Positions 16,073 to 20,079 of a DNA stretch of 20,079 nt are shown here, piece by piece (within the stretch, counting starts at the first letter, position 1; each line of letters begins with the position of its first letter). The DNA is from Bacteroidota bacterium (GTDB lineage Bacteria; Bacteroidota; Bacteroidia; Chitinophagales; LD1): assembly GCA_018267435.1 (NCBI GenBank), contig JAFDYM010000325.1:1-20079 (forward strand). The letters are read 5' to 3'. The notes under the pieces are model-generated. The model made no database searches. It saw only the letters and a list, made by a program, of their open reading frames with translations, and was not told where the DNA came from. Position numbers and translations under genes: made by a program.

Positions 16073-16219
16073 ATGTTGGTGTAATGTTATGTGCTACAAA
16101 GTTTTCCGCATGCTGTCAACACACGCAACCAGTTTAACAAGATTGCCATCTCTTATTTAGCGTCTTTTTCGCTAGTTGTATTATCTTGACTTAAATACTA
16201 AATGCTAATCCTGATACGC

Positions 16220-19200
16220 ATGAAACAATTTTTACTGTTGTTGTTATTTGTTCTACTTGGTTTTGGTATGCACGCACAGTGTGTTACCAATGTCGATTTC
16301 AATACTTGGCAAGCCTCGGGCAATCCTAGCTATGGCAACTGGGTAGTGCAGGGTGGCGGTAGCCAGGTAAGGCAAACAGTTAATGCCACAGGACCTGGCT
16401 TTTTCATTTCGCCTTTCCCTTTAATGAACGTAAAGATTACGGGCAACTTTCGTACCACAGATGATGATGACGATTGGATGGGCTTTGCATTTAGTATGCT
16501 TAACCCACTAACACAAACAACAGATTCATTCGACTGTTGGTTCTTCGATTGGAAACAAGTAACACAGGGGGCGGGTCAAAGGGGTATGTCTCTTTGCCGT
16601 GCCGATGGTGTTATTCCCCCATCAGCGTATCAGGGTACTTTTTGGGATCACATCAATTCGCCAGCTTTTACAGTAGTACAGAATAACTGGGGTAGTGCTG
16701 GTTGGCAGCGCAACTACAACCATGCTTTCGAGTTACAGTTAACTTATACTACTGCCCGTATTTTTATCGATGGTGTATTGAAGTTTGAAGAGCAAAACTG
16801 TTTTAAGCCAGGTAGGTTCGGTTTCTATTGCATATCGCAGCAAGATGTTTACTACAGCAATTTTCAATACGATTTGTTTATAGACTTTGCATTTATCAAT
16901 GATAAAGTTTGTTTGGGTGATAGTGCTAAAATTCAGTTTGTAAACCCTTGTATAACCGATGCCAGTGCACTTAGCTCGTATCAATCAGCACGATGGGATT
17001 TTGGCGATGGAACGCCACCTGTAGTAATAAATAATCCTACTATAGCCACCGTTAACCAAACACACTTGTATGCACAGCCGGGTATATACAACGTATCGTT
17101 AACTATTACCGATTTTAATGGTTGTACTGCTACTAAAACCAATCCTTTTGAAGTTCGTCAACCTATTTCTATAACACCATCGGGTACGCCTCCACCTTGT
17201 AATGGTGGTACTAACGGTAGTGTTACTGTGGCTGCTACGGGTGGCTATGGTAATTACCAATACAACTGGAACGGCGGGGCTTATAGTCAAGCTACTTACC
17301 CTGGTGTAGGTGCAGGTACGTATAACATAGTGGTAAACGATGGAGTATGTGCAGCAGCTAGTGCCAACTATACATTAACGCAGCCTACGGCCTTATCGGC
17401 TACTACCTCGCATGTGGACGCTAACTGTAATACAAATAACGGTAGTGTAAGTATGACAATATCGGGCGGTACGCCACCTTACCAAAGCCTTACTTGGGCT
17501 GGTGTGGCTGCGCCTGGCGGTACTCGCACAGGTTTGGGTGCTGGTACCTATGTGGCTAACTTTGTAGATGCCAATGCATGTTCGGCGCTTTTGCAATATT
17601 CCGAAACAGTAAACATGCTGCCATGTGGTATAAGTTCGTCTGTTTCTAAAACCAACGTAAGTTGTTTTAATGGTACCAACGGTACTGCAACACTGAATGT
17701 AACTGGCAACACCGGTACCCCGAACGTAGTGTGGAACCCTGGGAACCATACTGGCTTAACGGTTACAGGCCTTGCCGCGGGCACATATACATATAACTAT
17801 TCCGATGCTAATGCGGCGCATGCCTTTTCGGGTACTGTTACTATTACGCAGCCTGGTGCGGCCATGGTGGCATCGCTTTCTACCATAGGTATATCGTGCG
17901 CAGGTGCTAACGATGGGCAGGCGCTTGCCTCTGTTACTTCGGGCGGTAATCCTCCTTATAGTTATGCATGGAGCGGTGGGCACCCCAATAACCCGTCCGC
18001 CACAAACTTGGGGCCTGGGCCTATAAACGTAACTATTACCGATGCCAATACTTGTACTGCTACAGCTAGTGGTACTATATCCAATAGCCCTACCTTAGTA
18101 GCAACTATGGTTACGGTTATAGATAGCTGTTTCCATAGTGGTAAGGGTAGTGCCACCGTACAGGTAAACGGTGGTGTACCGCCTTACACTTATGCATGGA
18201 ACAATTTAGCTAGCGATACTATCAATGCAGGTATTTTTGCAGGTAGCTACACGGTTACCGTTACCGATGGTAATGGCTGTACCCTTACCTCTACGGCTAC
18301 GGTAGGTGGGCCAAATGCCAGTGTAGTAGCTCCTAATACAAAACAAGATATAGCCTGCGCCGGAACAGCTAGCGGAAGCATAACTGTAACAGCTAGCGGA
18401 GGTACCGGGCCCTATACTTACGCATGGAACCCTAATACAGTAAGCGGAGCTAACCCTACTGGTTTAGCGGCGGGTATATACCAATACACTGTTACCGATA
18501 ACTATGGCTGTTCAATAACAGGCGATGATACTTTGCTTGAGCCTTTAGCACCTCTTAGTGTTACTTCTACCCATACCAATGTAACCTGCAGCGGTGCTGC
18601 AAACGGTAGTATAACTGTAACCATAAGTGGTGGTACTGCTCCTTATACTTATATGAGCAATACCATACCTATGGCGGGTAGCTTTACGCAGAGCAACGTA
18701 CCTGCCGGTATATATACAGGTACAGGAACCGATGCCAATGGCTGTACTGCTACTATAAGCGATACTATAACCGAGCCAGCTGCACAAAGTTTATCGCTTA
18801 CAAAAACCGATGTAACTTGTAATGGCGGTAACAACGGTAGCGCTACCGCAAACTTTGTAAATGCTACTGGGGCTGTTACCTATACTTGGAACCCCGGCGG
18901 TGTGCAGAATGGAAACTATATGGGGTTAATAGCAGGCCCGTATGCTGTAACCGCTACCGATGCCAATAGCTGTACGGTAACGGGTACTATAACTGTAAAC
19001 GAACCGCCAGCTATACAAGTACAAGAAACTCATACTAATGTTAGCTGCTTCGGCTTTACCGATGGTAGTATAAACCTAACTGTAACAAGTGCTACTGGGC
19101 CATATACTTATACTTGGAGCCCTAACGTAAGTACTACCAATACTGCCAGTAATATTGGTTCGGGGCCATATAGTATTACTGTTACCGATGCCAGCGCATG

Positions 19201-20079
19201 CTCAGTTACTACCTCGGTAGTGGTTACGCAGCCGTTTGCCGCAGTAAGCGATAGCTTGGTAGTGCAAGATGTTAGCTGCTTTGGCTTAACCGATGGTAGG
19301 ATTACTGTATACACCACAGGTGGTACTGGTGCATATACTTATACTTGGAACCCTAACGTAAGCAGTAGTAGCAATGCTAGCAACCTTGCGGCAGGTACAT
19401 ACAACTTAACCGTAGCCGATGTAAACAACTGTAGTGTAACCGAAACCGTTACTATTACTGAGCCTTCGGCGCCATTGGCACTAACGCAAAGCCAAACCGA
19501 CTTAACCTGCTATAATGATAGCACTGGTAGTGCTACAGTAAACGTAACTGGGGGTACTGCACCATATACTTATAACTGGAATCCTAATGTAAGTACGGCT
19601 AACGTGGCAAGTGCATTGGCGGCGGGTACCTATAATGTTGTAGTGCTAGATGACCACAACTGTACTATAACTGCAAGCTTTACCTTAACCCAACCCACAC
19701 AGCTAACTGCTACGCATACTGTAACTGATGCCCGTTGTTTTGGCGATGCCAATGGTAGGGCAATAGTTACAGCTACAGGTGGCGCGGGTGCACCTTATAA
19801 TTATTCATGGTCGCCTGCTGTAAGTAATAACGATACTGCACAGAATTTGGCGGCGGGTACTTATGGTTATACCGTAACTGATAATACAGGCTGCACCGTA
19901 AGCAACAGCGTTACTGTTACTCAACCTGCCGACCTTGTGCTAAGTGCTACCTTTGCCAATTTGGTGTGCAACAATGCCAACGATGGTACTATTACGGCAA
20001 CTGCTACAGGTGGCACGCCTAGCTATAGCTATTCAATAACCAACGATGGTGTAAACTTCCAAAATTCAACTACGGGCTT
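16220..20079 (+). CDS. Giant secreted surface adhesin with SprB repeats (3' end outside window)
   Basis: An open frame of 1286 codons runs off the window with no stop. A signal peptide (MKQFLLLLLFVLLGFGMHAQ) ends near residue 19. Residues about 21-220 resemble the thrombospondin C-terminal / L-type lectin domain: WVVQGGG, a calcium-like DDDDDW run (81-86), GFAFSML, and FFDWKQ with W111. Residues about 222-312 are a PKD domain with WDFGDG (259-264) and PGIYNVSLTITD. From residue 316 on come SprB-type repeats, each with VxC...NGS, GGTxPYTYxW, AGTYxVTVTDxxxC and TxTxTQP blocks: 12 full and one partial. In Flavobacterium, SprB repeats belong to cell-surface gliding adhesins exported by T9SS. A C-terminal gliding-motility/T9SS type B domain is expected past the edge. 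The start is the only ATG that gives the signal peptide. Confidence 0.9.
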   Translation, partial: MKQFLLLLLFVLLGFGMHAQCVTNVDFNTWQASGNPSYGNWVVQGGGSQVRQTVNATGPGFFISPFPLMNVKITGNFRTTDDDDDWMGFAFSMLNPLTQTTDSFDCWFFDWKQVTQGAGQRGMSLCRADGVIPPSAYQGTFWDHINSPAFTVVQNNWGSAGWQRNYNHAFELQLTYTTARIFIDGVLKFEEQNCFKPGRFGFYCISQQDVYYSNFQYDLFIDFAFINDKVCLGDSAKIQFVNPCITDASALSSYQSARWDFGDGTPPVVINNPTIATVNQTHLYAQPGIYNVSLTITDFNGCTATKTNPFEVRQPISITPSGTPPPCNGGTNGSVTVAATGGYGNYQYNWNGGAYSQATYPGVGAGTYNIVVNDGVCAAASANYTLTQPTALSATTSHVDANCNTNNGSVSMTISGGTPPYQSLTWAGVAAPGGTRTGLGAGTYVANFVDANACSALLQYSETVNMLPCGISSSVSKTNVSCFNGTNGTATLNVTGNTGTPNVVWNPGNHTGLTVTGLAAGTYTYNYSDANAAHAFSGTVTITQPGAAMVASLSTIGISCAGANDGQALASVTSGGNPPYSYAWSGGHPNNPSATNLGPGPINVTITDANTCTATASGTISNSPTLVATMVTVIDSCFHSGKGSATVQVNGGVPPYTYAWNNLASDTINAGIFAGSYTVTVTDGNGCTLTSTATVGGPNASVVAPNTKQDIACAGTASGSITVTASGGTGPYTYAWNPNTVSGANPTGLAAGIYQYTVTDNYGCSITGDDTLLEPLAPLSVTSTHTNVTCSGAANGSITVTISGGTAPYTYMSNTIPMAGSFTQSNVPAGIYTGTGTDANGCTATISDTITEPAAQSLSLTKTDVTCNGGNNGSATANFVNATGAVTYTWNPGGVQNGNYMGLIAGPYAVTATDANSCTVTGTITVNEPPAIQVQETHTNVSCFGFTDGSINLTVTSATGPYTYTWSPNVSTTNTASNIGSGPYSITVTDASACSVTTSVVVTQPFAAVSDSLVVQDVSCFGLTDGRITVYTTGGTGAYTYTWNPNVSSSSNASNLAAGTYNLTVADVNNCSVTETVTITEPSAPLALTQSQTDLTCYNDSTGSATVNVTGGTAPYTYNWNPNVSTANVASALAAGTYNVVVLDDHNCTITASFTLTQPTQLTATHTVTDARCFGDANGRAIVTATGGAGAPYNYSWSPAVSNNDTAQNLAAGTYGYTVTDNTGCTVSNSVTVTQPADLVLSATFANLVCNNANDGTITATATGGTPSYSYSITNDGVNFQNSTTG
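16280..16880 (+). other. Thrombospondin-C / L-lectin-like domain of the adhesin
   Basis: Residues about 21-220 form one non-repeated N-terminal domain. The order N-F-x-x-W, WVVQGG, IxGNFRTxDDDDDWMGFAF, FDWKQ, an FWDH...SPAF segment and then NYNHAFELQLTY...IFIDGVL follows the thrombospondin C-terminal domain pattern (DDDxxGFxFGY, WKQ, LW, then strand-rich LRV-like end). The acidic run would bind calcium. Assigned by pattern memory, not by a profile search. Confidence 0.6.
16883..17158 (+). other. PKD domain of the adhesin
   Basis: Residues about 222-313 carry the PKD signature: WDFGDG at 259-264, then HLYAQPGIYNVSLTITD before GCTATK. PKD domains are immunoglobulin-like spacers common in extracellular Bacteroidota proteins. 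It bridges the lectin-like head and the repeat stalk. Confidence 0.88.
17165..20079 (+). repeat. SprB-type protein repeat array, 12 full units plus a partial
   Basis: The first conserved Cys codon of successive units lies at 17198, 17426, 17663, 17897, 18128, 18356, 18587, 18818, 19046, 19277, 19508, 19736 and 19967. Spacings are 228-237 bases, mostly 228 or 231 (76-77 residues). Units 9-11 are the most alike at DNA level, with near-identical TATACTTATACTTGGA and CCTAA(C/T)GTAAG stretches. The array continues past the window end. Confidence 0.92.

Noticed and set aside
16739..19317. Several 60-118-residue minus-strand open frames in the adhesin region
   Set aside because: They recur because the repeats recur, are rich in Thr/Ser/Arg with no start context, and oppose an uninterrupted plus-strand frame.
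17165..20079. CRISPR-like or DNA-level tandem repeat array
   Set aside because: The 228-237-base period is a multiple of three and keeps one open frame; it is a protein repeat, not a CRISPR array.

Overview
The window reads as a chromosomal segment of a Bacteroidota bacterium, most plausibly from the Chitinophagia/Sphingobacteriia side. Support: a secreted M1 peptidase with a C-terminal type IX secretion (T9SS) sorting domain, a very long SprB-repeat surface protein, signal peptides ending in 'A-Q', mostly absent Shine-Dalgarno sequences, and one promoter close to the Bacteroidota TTTG-N19-TAnnTTTG pattern. Isoleucine is written mainly as ATA in several genes. No tRNA, rRNA, CRISPR array, transposase or phage gene was seen. 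Genus cannot be fixed from the sequence alone.

Layout. 27-2683 (minus): a class I SAM methyltransferase, and a double-ATPase subunit of a peptide-type ABC importer that ends in a strong terminator. 2963-3883 (plus): a membrane-anchored coiled-coil protein with its own promoter and terminator. 3994-10438 (plus): a T9SS-secreted M1 metallopeptidase, MazG nucleotide pyrophosphohydrolase and a 1222-residue NtrY-like sensor histidine kinase that starts at TTG. 10496-12101 (minus): an FMN-binding split-barrel stress-type protein, a DUF4304-like protein and HemJ, the last two overlapping by one base. 12102-12440: a gene-free divergent region that looks like a mosaic of dispersed intergenic repeats. 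12441-16038 (plus): a Fur-family regulator, a STAS-domain antagonist, PurA and, after a REP-like palindrome, PabB. 16220-20079 (plus): the 5' part of a giant surface adhesin, cut by the window end. It has a signal peptide, a thrombospondin-C-like lectin domain, a PKD domain and then at least 13 SprB-type repeats at about 231-nt spacing.

Most of the window is housekeeping metabolism: purine synthesis (PurA), folate (PabB), heme (HemJ) and nucleotide-pool cleaning (MazG). The accessory interest lies in the adhesin, the large multi-membrane kinase, the intergenic repeat elements and the small DUF4304-like gene tucked behind hemJ. No complete, clearly novel multi-gene system is visible. The adhesin is the best candidate for an under-described component, and its C-terminus and any partner genes lie beyond the right edge.
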